NCBI RefSeq assembly: GCF_902167145.1
Contig: NC_050101.1
Span: 179,114,428 to 179,178,427 of the forward strand
Source of the DNA: Zea mays
Taxonomy: Eukaryota > Streptophyta > Magnoliopsida > Poales > Poaceae
DNA: 64,000 bases
Reading direction: 5' to 3'
In this document: positions 23,404 to 33,995 of the stretch, one piece after another
Layout: every line of letters starts with the position of its first letter
How positions within the stretch are numbered: position 1 is the stretch's first letter
Position numbers and translations under genes: made by a program
Notes under the pieces: generated by a model
Databases searched by the model: none
Told to the model about the DNA's origin: nothing
Seen by the model: only the letters and a program-made list of their open reading frames with translations

Positions 23404-24173
23404 GGCACCGTTGGCGCCTGAGCTCTGAGACGCATAAACCTTCAGACATACGCTTGCAAGTATTCCTCATGGACCTGTGTGCATTGGAATAAAGCTTGAG
23501 TTGTCACTGGCTTCGTCTGAAAATCCTGGAAGCTGGTGACTAGCATATCCTTCAGCTTCTGCCACGACATGATTGTTCCCGGCCGAAGAGAAGAATACCA
23601 TGTTTGCGCCACACTTATGACTACCATGATCAAGGACTTTGCCATGACAGTGGTGTTGCCACCATATGATGATATAGTTGCTTCGTAACTCATGAGGAAC
23701 TGCTTCGGGTCAGAATGCCCGTCGTACATGGAGAGTTGTGGCGGTTTGTACGAAGGCGGCCATTGGGTAGCCTGCAATTCTGCTTCTAGGGGTGAACCAT
23801 CATCAAAAGCAAAGTTACCATAATTTAAATCATCATACCATACATCATCATAAATTGGGCTTTCCTGACGAAGCTCTCTCTGTTATGCCCTTCGTCCTTG
23901 CTCGTTGTCTTGTGTGAGATGACGCATCTCTTTGGCAGCTTCATCGATCTTCTTTTGGAGTTCAGAGAGCCGAAGCATTTTCTCCCTTCTTCTCTTCACT
24001 TGTTGGTGGATGGCCTCGAGATCTCTGATCTCTTGATCTGGCTACTCTTCTTGTGGTGTTGGGCTTATGGCCTTCCTTTTTTGGTTTCGGGCCTCTCTCA
24101 AAGGGAGCCCCTCTTGGTTGATGTCCAGCGGTGCAAGGGAAGCCCCTGGCGCTATTGCCTTCTTTGGCGGCAT
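23404..24173 (-). pseudogene. cinful/zeon-like gag, N-terminal part, broken
   Basis: The start is ATG at 24171-24173 (M-P-P-K-K-A), about 70 bases past the LTR. A basic, coiled-coil-like stretch follows, then from 23777 a gypsy gag core with Y-D-G-H-S-D-P-K-Q-F and a conserved W (TWYSSL). In-frame stops lie near 24045 and 23886. The frame is truncated at 23404. Confidence 0.65.
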
Positions 24174-24222
24174 GACGAAGGTGGTTGTTCGAGTTCCTTG
24201 TGTTGAAGCTGGTCATTTGAGT

Positions 24223-24242
24223 TCACCGGAGGTGGGCGCCAA
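24223..24242 (-). other. primer-binding site of the cinful/zeon-like element
   Basis: Directly inside the LTR the minus strand reads TTGGCGCCCACCTCCGGTGA. The TGGCGCC start is a common gypsy PBS. Confidence 0.6.
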
Positions 24243-24960
24243 TGTTGGTCACTTGTTCTCAAATGTTGTTAATCAAGAACAAGGCAACACAATTGTTAAA
24301 GATTAAGGATCTTCGTCGTTCGAAGCATTATATCCTTTCAGATATAACGATCTTCGAACGAAGGTCATGAAGAATACATCTTCATCATTCATGAGAATAA
24401 GAGTTCATAGAGACGATGTATGTTATTCATTCATTCATATATTCATTTCATGATATACATAAGAATATTAACGGATTTCATATTATATTGATACCTTCGA
24501 CTTGTTTGAAGATGTTGACGCGAGAGCAATTACAATCCAGCGTGAACAGTACGGGGGTACTGTTCATCTATTTATAGGCAATCGTAAGGGTTCGTACGCT
24601 ATTACATTTATGTCCTCAACGATTACATACAGAGTTTACAAAATGCCACAAGAGTAACATCACCATTTGTATTTAATAACTTGAACAACACCTTCTCCTT
24701 GCATTGTCTCATTGCTTCGCCGTGACGAAGCCTGCTTGATGAAGCGTGCTTCGTTGTACTTCCTTTTTGTTGTGACGAAGCCACATTGTCTACCTGTTTC
24801 ACAGTGATGAAGCTTGTCAGACAAAGTTTGCTTCGCTCCTCTTGTGTTGTACCGAAACTTTTCTGATGATGAAGCTCCTGTAATATTCAGTATGCTGAAA
24901 GCAAATGGTTAGCGTTAACCGTGTTTTTTAGAGACATTCGAAAGAGGAAGGCCCCCAACA
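24243..24960 (-). repeat. cinful/zeon-like 5' LTR
   Basis: The LTR is 718 bp with TGTTGG...CCAACA inverted ends. It includes a run of CTTCGT/ACGAAG-type motifs (24690-24870). The right flank starts ATATC; no matching left duplication survives. Confidence 0.75.
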
Positions 24961-26756
24961 ATATCACTTGTAGTATTTTAAAATATCAATTGATGTATCA
25001 TTTTCTTAGGAATATTGAATAAGCTATGTGTCGTGCTTACATAAACTTTTTAAACCATGTAGGTTTGCTCAAGAATATGAATTAAAAATGAGTAATCCTA
25101 CCATATGATTAACCTAGTAGGCATGCATTTTTTTTAAACAAGAGTAAATACAAATTGTAGCACTAGGTATGAAAGGTAAAACTAGATACATGAGAACAGA
25201 TACGCATATCTAGAAACAAGAAATGCAATAAATCTAGTTACCTTATTTGGGTGGGCAAAGCTAGGCCATATGCCCACACAGGCCACCACTAGCGGATGGG
25301 GCAACCTAATTTGTTTAGCAACCAACGCTGAAATATCAACCTGTCTTTATATCGACCCATCATAAGTTGGTAAATTTATTTATCGCTAAAAATAAACTGT
25401 GATGTAGTGATCATGTGCTCCGGATCATTATATCGTTGTGGATTTGGTGGGCCCTATGTTTCGATATGACTTTACAAATCTTAGTGTGTGTTTTTTTTTT
25501 GGTGGTGGCCTATTGCGAAGTTATCCATATCGGATGGCTGGGATAGCTAGGAGAGGTAAACGCGGCATGGGGCTCTTGGAGTAACAGTCCCAGCATAGTG
25601 GGTACCGTGAAAGTTTCGGATTAAATTCAGGTTTGGATAGATAAATTTGTGAATGACAAATGTTGAACTCATCTAGAATAACAATATTTATCATAAGTTT
25701 GTTATATATATCGTCATGCCGCAATACCATCTCGATCCATTTATTATTCCGTACTCAATTTTACTAGGACGGAGCGAGTACACATGATTGGATAGCTGAT
25801 GAGTAGTTGTTTTTTTATTATCGCAGGAAATGGATGTTCATTTTTCTTCCAAACAAATAGCCCTATTTTTATTTTATTTTCTAGTGGGTTCATATATTGT
25901 TTTTGTACGTACGTGGTTATTGTATTGATCTGGTTGTCACGATCGAGCTGCAACTAGTAGGCAGTAGCCATGCAGGTCACAATCGTGACGTCGACCACAA
26001 AATGGAAAAAAGCCGGCCGGCCGGCCGGCTAGCACCAATTGTATTAAAAAGTTGAGTTTTGGAGGCATTTGATGGGAATAGTATTATGGAGGACAAGGGT
26101 TTGGCAGCATATGCTGTATAATATGTGACGTCCATGATACGGACGGCAAATAATGTAGGACTATACTTTATGCTAAATGCATTAATATACTTACTTATGC
26201 TAAAACCAGAATTCACCAAGAATTGCATCATTTTGAAAATGAAGGTACAAATTCAAACGTCGGCATATTTGACCATTGATTTCAACAAGTTAAGTTTATA
26301 CAGATGCACGATGTGAGGTTTATGTTTTTTATATTCAATATAAGAAATAATTTGTAATTTATGTGTTATAAAACTATAAAGATTGTTTGCTTTTAAAAGG
26401 ATCGATTATTGTCAAAGATAATATCGTGGAAACTGGGCCTGCCTGACGTACGTTTCCAGCTAGCTTGGTTTTCAAAGCTATCCTCTTTAAGTTGACGTAC
26501 TCGTATGTATATGTATTTAATTTATGCGCCATGCATCGTGGTTCGGCTGTTTGTTTGATGACTCGATTACGTTATTTATTTACAGATAAAAGAAAAACAA
26601 TAATTAAAAAAAAGGCAAGCAGCTAGCGGACGTTCTTGGTGTGAAATGGCGCCACCGTACGTACGTTGGCTTGCCGTCGGTTGGTGCTAGACGACAGTGC
26701 AGCACTTTCTGGGCACTGCAGCGGAATCTCTGGGTCCACTGCCCAGTGCCGCCTCC
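24961..26756. other. AT-rich intergenic region upstream of the hydrolase gene
   Basis: No gene is seen. A fragment ending in GGACGGAGCGAGTAC (25770-25784) resembles a Stowaway MITE end (complement of CTCCCTCCGT type). A CCGG run, GCCGGCCGGCCGGCCGGC, is at about 26011-26028. The last 200 bases are the promoter region of the next gene. Confidence 0.5.
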
Positions 26757-26763
26757 TATAAAA
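26757..26763 (+). promoter_or_regulatory. TATA box of the D14/KAI2-like gene
   Basis: TATAAAA in GCCTCCTATAAAACCC lies 64 bases before the start codon, leaving room for a leader of about 35-40 bases. Confidence 0.7.
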
Positions 26764-26826
26764 CCCTACGGTCCGGTCCTGTCGTGTCGTCGGCAAGGCA
26801 GCAGGTAGCTAGCTAGTAGGAAAGCA

Positions 26827-27855
26827 ATGCGGTGGTACGCGAACGCGAAGGAGGTTGGCGGCGGCGGCGGCGGCGCCGGCACGGTGGTGCTGGCCCACGG
26901 CTACGGCGCCAACCAGACGCTGTGGGACAAGCTCCTGCCGGCCCTCTCCCAGCACCACAGGGTCATCCTCTTCGACTGGGACTTCACCGGCGAACGGGAG
27001 GAGGCAGCGGAACGGTACACGTTCGGCAGGTTTGCCGACGACCTTATCGCGCTCATGGACGACAAGGGGGTGCGGGGCGCGGTGGTGGTGGGCCACTCCA
27101 TGTCCGCCATGGTCGCCTGCATCGCATCGGCCAGGAGGCCCGACCTCTTCGCCCACCTCGTCCTCCTCTGCGCGTCTCCCAGGTGAGCTATCTATCTATC
27201 GCTCCTGCGCTGTGCTGCATGCCATGCCATCACTCGTCCCAACCTTGCTTTTGCCTATGGTTATGGCAAGTCAACGTCTGTCCACCTTAGCATACAGAGA
27301 CAGGCGCATATACACATTCAGTTAATTGGTTGTGTCGTCATCAGGTACCTGGACTCGCCTTCCGAGGGGTACGTGGGTGGCTTCGACCGGGCGAGCATCG
27401 ACGCCATGCTTGCCGCCATGGAGTCGGACTTGGGCGCCTGGGTGAGGGGCTTCGTGCCCAACGCCGCGGGCGCCGACCCGTCCGCCACTGCAGAGCTGGA
27501 GCAGAGCTTCCTGTCCATGCACCCGCGCGTGGCGCTGGAGGTGGCCCGGATGATCTTCCTATGCGACCAGCGCGGGGCCCTGGACGCCGTGGCCGCGCCG
27601 TGCACCGTCGTCCAGGTGTCGGACGACTTCGCGGCGGCCCCCGCCGTGGCGGAGTACATGAGGGGCAGGATGAAGCGGGCGGCGGAGGTGGAGGTGGTGG
27701 TCATCGACTCCGTCGGACACTTCCCGCAGCTCGTCGCGCCGCAGCAGCTGCTCGCCGTGCTGAAGCGCGTGCTACAGCGTGCTGCTGCAGCCAACGAGGA
27801 GCGCGCGGCGGCAGCGGAAGAAGAGGCCGATGGTGGCATCGATGTCACGGCCTAG
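26827..27855 (+). CDS. alpha/beta hydrolase of the D14/KAI2 family, DLK2-like (2 exons)
   Basis: Exons 26827-27182 and 27345-27855, GT-AG intron; 288 residues. Family members are soluble hydrolase-receptors for strigolactone (D14) or karrikin/KAI2 ligand (KAI2); DLK2 is a third branch of less settled function. The triad is visible: Ser91 in G-H-S-M-S, Asp213 in S-D-D-F, His244 in G-H-F-P. The oxyanion-side motif H-G-Y-G-A-N-Q (24-30) is also present. Residues F-D-W-D-F (49-53) favour the DLK2 branch over D14 or KAI2, which have Y-D-like residues there (recall). The intron splits the Arg of A-S-P-R-Y, as I recall for KAI2-type genes. Odd points: a six-Gly run (11-16) and an Ala/Glu-rich tail of about 27 residues (262-288) beyond the usual family end. 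The start follows a TATA box at proper distance. Confidence 0.88.
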
Positions 27856-28188
27856 GTAGATGCCTCTGTGCTTGTAAGTTAACGGATGTTACTTGAATGG
27901 GATACGCGCATCATTTCTCCCTCGATGCATGCAGTACAAGGCCTGCAAGCAAGAACACCCATACATAGTTCAGGAGGTCCTTTTATGGACACGTGGTGAT
28001 GCACAAACCATGCACGCCTCATGACAACAATATGTGAAAAATATGTAACGTAATGTGAGCCTACCACTACAATCTCCACCACTATACACACACTAGTTCA
28101 TCCATCTAGTAGCCAAAAAAATCATCAAGAACAAGAACAGCAGCAACACAGATCCCCCGGAGAAGTGAAAGGGATACTAGCTAGCTAG
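27856..28188. other. 333-bp gap between convergent genes
   Basis: It holds the 3' untranslated regions of the hydrolase gene (+) and the kinase gene (-). No further gene is seen. A CTAGCTAGCTAGCTAG run sits at about 28177-28192 at the kinase stop. Confidence 0.7.
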
Positions 28189-30876
28189 CTAGTATCTATG
28201 GCACAAGTTCTGCCTTCGTTCTCGACTCCACGGGCTTCCCGCAGTCTCCTGCCCACGCTGTGATGAATCACGTTGAGCTGCTGGGCTGCTCTGCTCCTGC
28301 CAACGCTGGTGCTGCTGCATCCGCCAGCTCCTGCTGCCAGCTGAGTCCACCACCATGTCGCCGCCCCCGCCCTCCAGTATGCGCAGAACCTTCCAGAGAG
28401 ACAAGGCGTGCGTGAGCACCATATATATACATGATAGGCGGAGGAATGAATGACTTTATTATTATTATTATTATTACATGGGACATGCGCGGCCTGAGAT
28501 GAGGGTCACGCCGTATGCACAGGTTTGCCGCGTGCACCATGCAGTAGACCTCGTTCTCGCAGAAGCGCCCTCCCAGGCGAGGGTCCAGCAGCTCGTCCAT
28601 GGCGCACTCTTCCAGCAGAGGCCGAGCCTGTTACAGACGAAAACAAGATGAACGAGGACAGAAATATGAACCAACCAGTTGCTAGTTGGTTTCATTGCTA
28701 AAGAAAATCATTTCATAATAATAATTAAAAAAATGTAGGTACCCATTCGGTTAGGAATTGCTGGCCCTTGGGCCTGTTGATGTCCACAGCCTTCCGTCCA
28801 GTTACAAGTTCCACTAGTACAACCCCGAACGAGTAGACATCTGCCTTCTCCGTTATTTGCCCACTCTGAGCATACTCGGGCGCCAGATAGCTGCGCATAT
28901 ATACATAAGAAAAACACAGGCTCGGATTTGCAAACTCATACGGTCATACCGGACCAAGCTAGCTAGCGCTGCAAACTTACCCGAATGTGCCAATGACTCT
29001 TGTCTCAACACCCATGTCGCCATCAGGTTGCCACCTAGCCAAGCCGAAATCTCCAACCTGTCACAGCATCAAAAATGTAAACTTCACCATCTCCTCATAT
29101 ACTCGGATGAGACTGTCAAAATATGGGACACCATCTCCTCATATACTCGGATGAAACTTCACCAATGGGAATAGAATGATTCACAATTAGATATATTCAC
29201 ACTATCACAAGTATTAAAAGTGATTTAGTTATTTTGCATACCAGTGGTTCGAAATCGTGTGTGACAAGGATGTTGTTCGGTCTCATGTCACGGTGTATTA
29301 TACAGCCCACCCTACACTCTTCGTGGAGGTAGCGCAGGCCTCTGGCGGCTCCTACTGCAATCTTGTGTCTGGCAGCCCACTCCAGCGTTTCTTTGTTACG
29401 GTCTAGAGAGGGAAACATTTGAGGAGCAATGCTAGCTAGTTCTAGTCATCAATCAGAAAGACAATCTTATCTTACCATAAAGGTGTGTGTCCAGCGATCC
29501 ATTGCAGATGTACTCGTACACAAGCAACCGCCTCTTATTCTCGACGCAGAAGCCAATCAGCATGACGACATTGCGGTGCTGCGCGCAGCTCAGGACCTCC
29601 ACCTCGGAGCAGAACTCCACGTCGCCCTGTGAGCTAGCGAGCCTGTGCTGCTTCACGGCGACGGCCCGGCCGTCTGGAAGGACGCCTCTGTGGACGGACC
29701 CGAACCCGCCTTCGGCCAAGAAGTTGGCGCGGGAGAAGCCGCCGGTCGCGACCTCCAGCTCCGCGTAGCTGAACCACCGCGGCGGCTTCCCGAACACGGG
29801 GGCCTTGTGCTGGCAGATGGAGCACAAAGGCGGAGGCCCCGGCGGCGCGCTCCTGTCCAACGCGACGGCGTCCCTCACGTTCCCTCTGAAGTTCAGGTCG
29901 GACCTGCTCCGGATCGCGCTGATCTCAGTCAGGAGGTCCAGCTTGGCGATCTTCTCGAGCAGAGAGTCTGCGGTGGGCGTCCTCCTGGGCCTGGGCCGGT
30001 TTCCGACTAGCCTATCTGCAGGCGTCTGTAATAAAATGGTAGCCATCCATGGCTCCAGCGACGAAGCCTCACTCTCAGAGTCGGCGTCCGAGCGCTGGAC
30101 GCTGTCCTTGGCCGCCGCTGTCGTTGTCGTCGTCGTCGTCCCTTTATTCGTCGAAAAGCTGTTCGTGTCCGAATCGGAGCTCGAGACGCAGGACGCTCCG
30201 ACGTCGGTGGTACTAGTGTCGAAGGGCGCTTCTTCTGACTCTGGGCTGCTGCTAGGTGTCGCTGACGATGGCACTCGGCTCGGACTCGGACTCGTGCTCG
30301 GCTCAGGTGGCGGTGGCGATGGCGCCGGAGGAGGAGGTGGTCTGGACGACTCTTCCCTCTCATGCGAATGCGATCCCACCAGGTTCAGCCGAAGAACTTT
30401 GGGTTGGGAGCGCTTCATAGCCACGATGTTGCACTGCAGCTCCTCCATGCAGCGCTTCTCCTCGTGCTTCAGCTCCCTGATGAACAAATATTATTATTAT
30501 AAGACGAATTTGCAGCAGTTGAACCAAGAGGAGAGACTGATAAAATGTGTGGTTCCATTACTTGTCCAGCACAACCCAGGCTGCTTGCACCCGCTTGGAT
30601 TCCTTGGCCACGGCGCCGGGAGGTGACCCGGACAGGATCTTAACCTTCACGTCTATCTAAACACACACAAACGTACGGTGACCAGAGTGAGGAAATCCAG
30701 GCGGTGGGGAAAACAATCCACAGGAAACCGACCTTGTTGTTGGGATCATACACATCGCGAAGCTTCCGCACCATCTGAGAGCACAGCTCAGCCACATCCG
30801 ACCTCTGATTCAGCACTGCCTTGTGTCCACTTGCGCAGCTCCCCGCGAAGAACGGGAAGCCCCAGAACTTCCTGCC

Positions 30877-30908
<32 letters not shown>

Positions 30909-32330
30909 GGGAGAGTTCGTTTTGTTCAATTTTTTTTAAAAAAATAAATAAATAAATAAAAGGACAATGAAAGAACACCGGAAAGGACAGAGCATTTGAA
31001 AGTTTTGTTGGAAAATAACAGAATCTAAGATTAATTTGATAATGCGGCATAAAACAAAAAACTCAGATGTACTGACAGATAATATCCACGACATTAGAAC
31101 AGAACTAACTCAACAAGATTAACGCATAAAAGAAGAATCGACAACGGATCTAACCATAAAACCGTCATCGCAATAAACTAAAACCGCAGATTTACTCATA
31201 GTGATTTCCACGGGTGTTGAAAAAGAACCCGAGCGGACGTGCGAGAAGCACTTCCCAGAAACCTGATTTGCCGGCACCCGTGCAGCGGTGCAGGTCGTCA
31301 AAACGTCGGCGGCGGTTCGCAGACACCGCTCTCCCTTGATCTGCTGCACGGCAGATGAAGGGACGGCAGGACAGATAAGCGACGACGCAGAGAATTGAGA
31401 TGAAGAGGACGAGTCGGTTGCTATTCGCTCGTGTCCTCGACTGAAGGACGTCTGCCCTTTATAGACGGGCCGCCACAACCCCTTGATTCGACCTACTAAA
31501 TTACAGAAACTACCCCCTGAAATATCTCTACATGCAACCGCCCGGAGATTTCGCACGTAACGTGCGTACTCATTACTCCTGGTTGACGTGATAGTCTAGG
31601 TGTGATATTTGATAACCAAATAAATAAAAGACAAAAATTAAACTGTCGTTTAGAACTCGTCACGACGCGATCGCGTATCGTCGCAAGTCACAAGTCACGC
31701 GATAAATAACGCGAAACACGAGCGAGCGTGGCAGCCTCAATAGTCCTTTATTTGTCTAATGTAAAGAGTAGGACACAATCACACATATAATCTGGTTCTC
31801 TCCTATCTAGATGGGCGATATGAAACTAAAAGTCCCTTGTCATCTCTCCACACCAGCTTGACTTTTTTATTGAATTGGGTCACACGCTAGTGGACCGATT
31901 CCAACAAGTTTAACAATTATTTATATGCAAAACATATAGAAGTGATTATTATGTGTATACACATCCAGACCATAACAATACTGGCAGACAGACAGCTTAA
32001 TGGCACTGTGTAATTGTACTGCAGCGGTTCAAGGACGGGGGCTCTAGTGGTAGGTACAGAGCAATTGTTGTGCTGCACCTGCAGTAGGAATGGAATGGAA
32101 TGGAATGGAAAGCTGAAGAAGAGGGTACCTGAGCTCGGCGGCGGGATGAGCACGAGCAGCAGGATGCTGTCGCCGTGCTGGACGACGTGCGTCAGCGCCC
32201 AGACGGCGGCCGTCTTGGAGATCTCCCTGGCGGCGGCGCGAAGGGCCACCACAACGACCGCACCAGCTCCCGCTCCCCTGGGGACCTGGTCCGGCGTCTG
32301 CAGGCCGGAACCAGCGCCGGCGTCCGTCAT
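28189..32330 (-). CDS. cytoplasmic protein kinase with N-terminal USP/adenine-nucleotide-alpha-hydrolase-like domain (9 exons)
   Basis: Exons (minus): 32330-32129, 30875-30733, 30656-30562, 30476-29476, 29402-29242, 29057-28981, 28890-28743, 28627-28478, 28389-28189. All introns are GT-AG, giving 725 codons with the frame closing exactly. Residues about 20-170 resemble the USP-like fold (K-T-A-x-W-A-L-T-H-V-V). A Pro/Ser/Thr-rich low-complexity linker follows (about 190-290). The kinase domain is about 380-665: loop E-G-G-F-G-S-V (402-408), Lys422, H-R-D with Asp519, D-F-G with Asp537. HRDMRPNN replaces the usual HRDLKPxN. The key residues are there, so activity is plausible although relatives are often annotated 'inactive'. 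No signal peptide or membrane segment. The frame is open upstream to 32639, but that ATG lies in a MITE; 32330 fits family N-termini better. Intron 1 contains a solo LTR. Confidence 0.9.
28456..28476. repeat. (TTA)n microsatellite at a 5' splice site
   Basis: Seven TTA units; on the kinase strand the donor of intron 8 is GTAATAATAAT, so the splice site lies at the repeat edge. Confidence 0.85.
30877..30907. repeat. (TAA)n microsatellite at a 3' splice site
   Basis: About ten TAA units; on the kinase strand intron 1 ends in repeated ATT followed by ATTAG at the acceptor. An AAATA/ATAAA run follows at 30938-30960. Confidence 0.85.
31006..31906 (-). mobile_element. solo LTR in intron 1 of the kinase gene
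   Basis: The 901-bp segment has TGTTGGAA...TTCCAACA inverted ends, flanked by the perfect 5-base duplication AGTTT (31001-31005 and 31907-31911). There is no internal element sequence. A TATA-like CTATAAAGG reads on the minus strand near 31462, so the LTR promoter would point the same way as the kinase gene. Family not identified; the ends resemble copia LTRs. A 145-residue open frame inside it (31119-31556) is not a gene. Confidence 0.9.
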
Positions 32331-32633
32331 CTCACTCGTAAACCTCGGTCCAGGCAGACGGTTCACCCCGCACCCACCGGCTGCTCTTGGCTTATCCTCT
32401 CTGTGTGTCGACTGGACTTGGATGCCCGGCAGCCGCTGGTGGAGCGGAGAGGAGAGCGCAGTGCAGTTCAGGAGCGGTGGTGGCCTGGCCTCCTTGGCGG
32501 CGCTAGGACTCACATACAGGAGACAGGACGCGAAGTGGTGAAAACCAAGCAAAAACTTGAAAATGAGGAGGAGGGAGGCGACGGGTCGCGAACTCGGGAT
32601 GGAGGCGGAGCGCCCCCGGTGGAGACTGTTTAA
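32331..32633 (-). promoter_or_regulatory. 5' flank of the kinase gene
   Basis: About 300 GC-rich bases lie between the start codon and a MITE. No clear TATA box is seen. The open frame continues through it by chance or as an N-terminal extension. Confidence 0.45.
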
Positions 32634-32934
32634 GGACATGTTTGGTTTTAATTAGTCTTAAGACTAAACTTTAGTCCTAGGACTAAATTTTAGTCCCTAC
32701 TTGTTTGGTTCTAAGGACTAAATAGATTCTAAAGTCATTAAATATATTGTCCACAAGACCCAAATGTCCTTGGAATACACTCATGTGTGCTTTTAGTCTC
32801 TTTTAGCACCTATGTGAAAGACTAAAGACTAAATCATTTTAGTCCATATTTTAGTCCTAGTGTTTGGCAAAAAAAGGACTAAATAAGACTAAAAACTAGA
32901 GACTAATCTTTAGTCCCTCTAACCAAACACCCCC
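32634..32934. mobile_element. Tourist-like MITE (PIF/Harbinger type)
   Basis: The 301-bp element has ends GGACATGTTTGGTT and (complement) GGGGGTGTTTGGTT. It is flanked by TAA on both sides (32631-32633, 32935-32937). Its interior repeats GACTAAA/TTTAGTC motifs and can fold on itself. Confidence 0.8.
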
Positions 32935-32950
32935 TAAGGTGTCTCCAGTA

Positions 32951-33048
32951 ACGACCTCTAAATTTCATACTATAAAGAAATATTTTATGTCTTATACAGA
33001 CGACCTCTAAATTTCATACTATAAAGAAATATTTTATGTCTTATACAG
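32951..33048. repeat. perfect 49-bp tandem duplication
   Basis: The 49-bp unit beginning ACGACCTCTAAATTTC and ending CTTATACAG occurs twice in tandem (32951-32999, 33000-33048) without a visible mismatch, implying a recent event inside the MITE. Confidence 0.9.
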
Positions 33049-33058
33049 TTTACTCTAA

Positions 33059-33420
33059 CGGAGCGTTTGGATCCCTTCATTTTAGAGGAATTGAAATTCA
33101 CTCAATAAAATAACTTATTTAGTTTGGAATTTGATATTCCACCACTTTCCAAAGTTCAGATATTAGTCTATCTCAAATTTATGGGATAGGGGATAGAAAA
33201 TGATTTTATACAGTAGTAGAATTTGTTTCTACTCTGTAACTTTACGTGACACTTTTCGTCTCACTCCTCTACAGTAAAAATATAGCACATAAATATCTCT
33301 GATATCTTGCTAATAATAGTATACAAATATATTTTGTATAAAACTGAATTAGCTTAATTGATATATGTCTAAATTACTATTATTAGAATGGAATTCAATT
33401 CCATTGATCCAAACGGGGCG
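33059..33420. mobile_element. nested Tourist-like MITE
   Basis: The 362-bp element has 15-base imperfect terminal inverted repeats and TAA duplications (33056-33058, 33421-33423). It is AT-rich and non-coding. Confidence 0.7.
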
Positions 33421-33995
33421 TAAAAGATTTCTCCTTCTATATCTTCTTCATCTCCAGCAACGTTTTTTAAATTCGGTCCTCTAAATCTACAGTGATAACA
33501 GAATTTATACACTATATTGATTGTTTTATAATATTCATTTAAATACAATTTAAACTAGGTACGTAACGCAAAAATGAAGTAAACTTTTTTTAAAATTTGA
33601 TGTTTTTTTATGATAGCATGTGTTCATGATAAAAAAAATGTATGAGTACCTAAAATGCAAAATATTATTTATATTAAAATTATTAAATAAATTTTACAAC
33701 TACACTTTAACGTGGTGGAGATTTTTTTTCGTTCATGTAAACGTGAATCAGCTGTTTCTGTTGTACACCAGAGACACGTGCCCCACAACGAGCGGTGGGA
33801 AGGTTCTAGCTGGCACGAGAGAATAGGCCGAAAAGCTTTAGCGAACGGACAAAAGTGTGCCAGGTTTAGCACACGAGAAGTACAACCACTATTTTACCGA
33901 ACCTTTTACAAGATGTTGCTTGAGCCCTTGTGAACAACACGAAACACTATATTTAGCGTACCGAACACTAGCGTTTGCTGTTGGAGACAGCCTAA

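Larger units (their letters stand above)
23404..24960 (-). mobile_element. truncated cinful/zeon-like gypsy element (5' LTR, PBS, gag start)
   Basis: Read on the minus strand: an LTR (24960 to 24243, starting TGTTGGGGGCC and ending GACCAACA), then TTGGCGCC as a primer-binding site, then a gag start. The body is cut off at 23404 by the copia LTR fragment. The LTR start and the gag opening resemble maize cinful/zeon (recall). Confidence 0.75.
32938..33992. mobile_element. composite MITE with a nested Tourist-like MITE
   Basis: The outer ends GGTGTCTCCAGTAAC and (complement) GGCTGTCTCCAACAGC pair, with TAA on either side (32935-32937, 33993-33995). Inside is a 362-bp element, 33059-33420, with ends CGGAGCGTTTGGATC and (complement) CGCCCCGTTTGGATC, also flanked by TAA. 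The rest is AT-rich with no gene. Confidence 0.55.

Noticed and set aside
23898..24306. Plus-strand frames over the cinful/zeon-like gag
   Set aside because: They are antisense shadows of the minus-strand gag and LTR.
31119..31556. 145-residue minus-strand frame in kinase intron 1
   Set aside because: It lies entirely within the solo LTR and has no recognisable domain.
32331..32639. Kinase start at the upstream in-frame ATG (32639)
   Set aside because: That ATG lies in the MITE terminal repeat, and the extra ~100 residues do not look like the family N-terminus.
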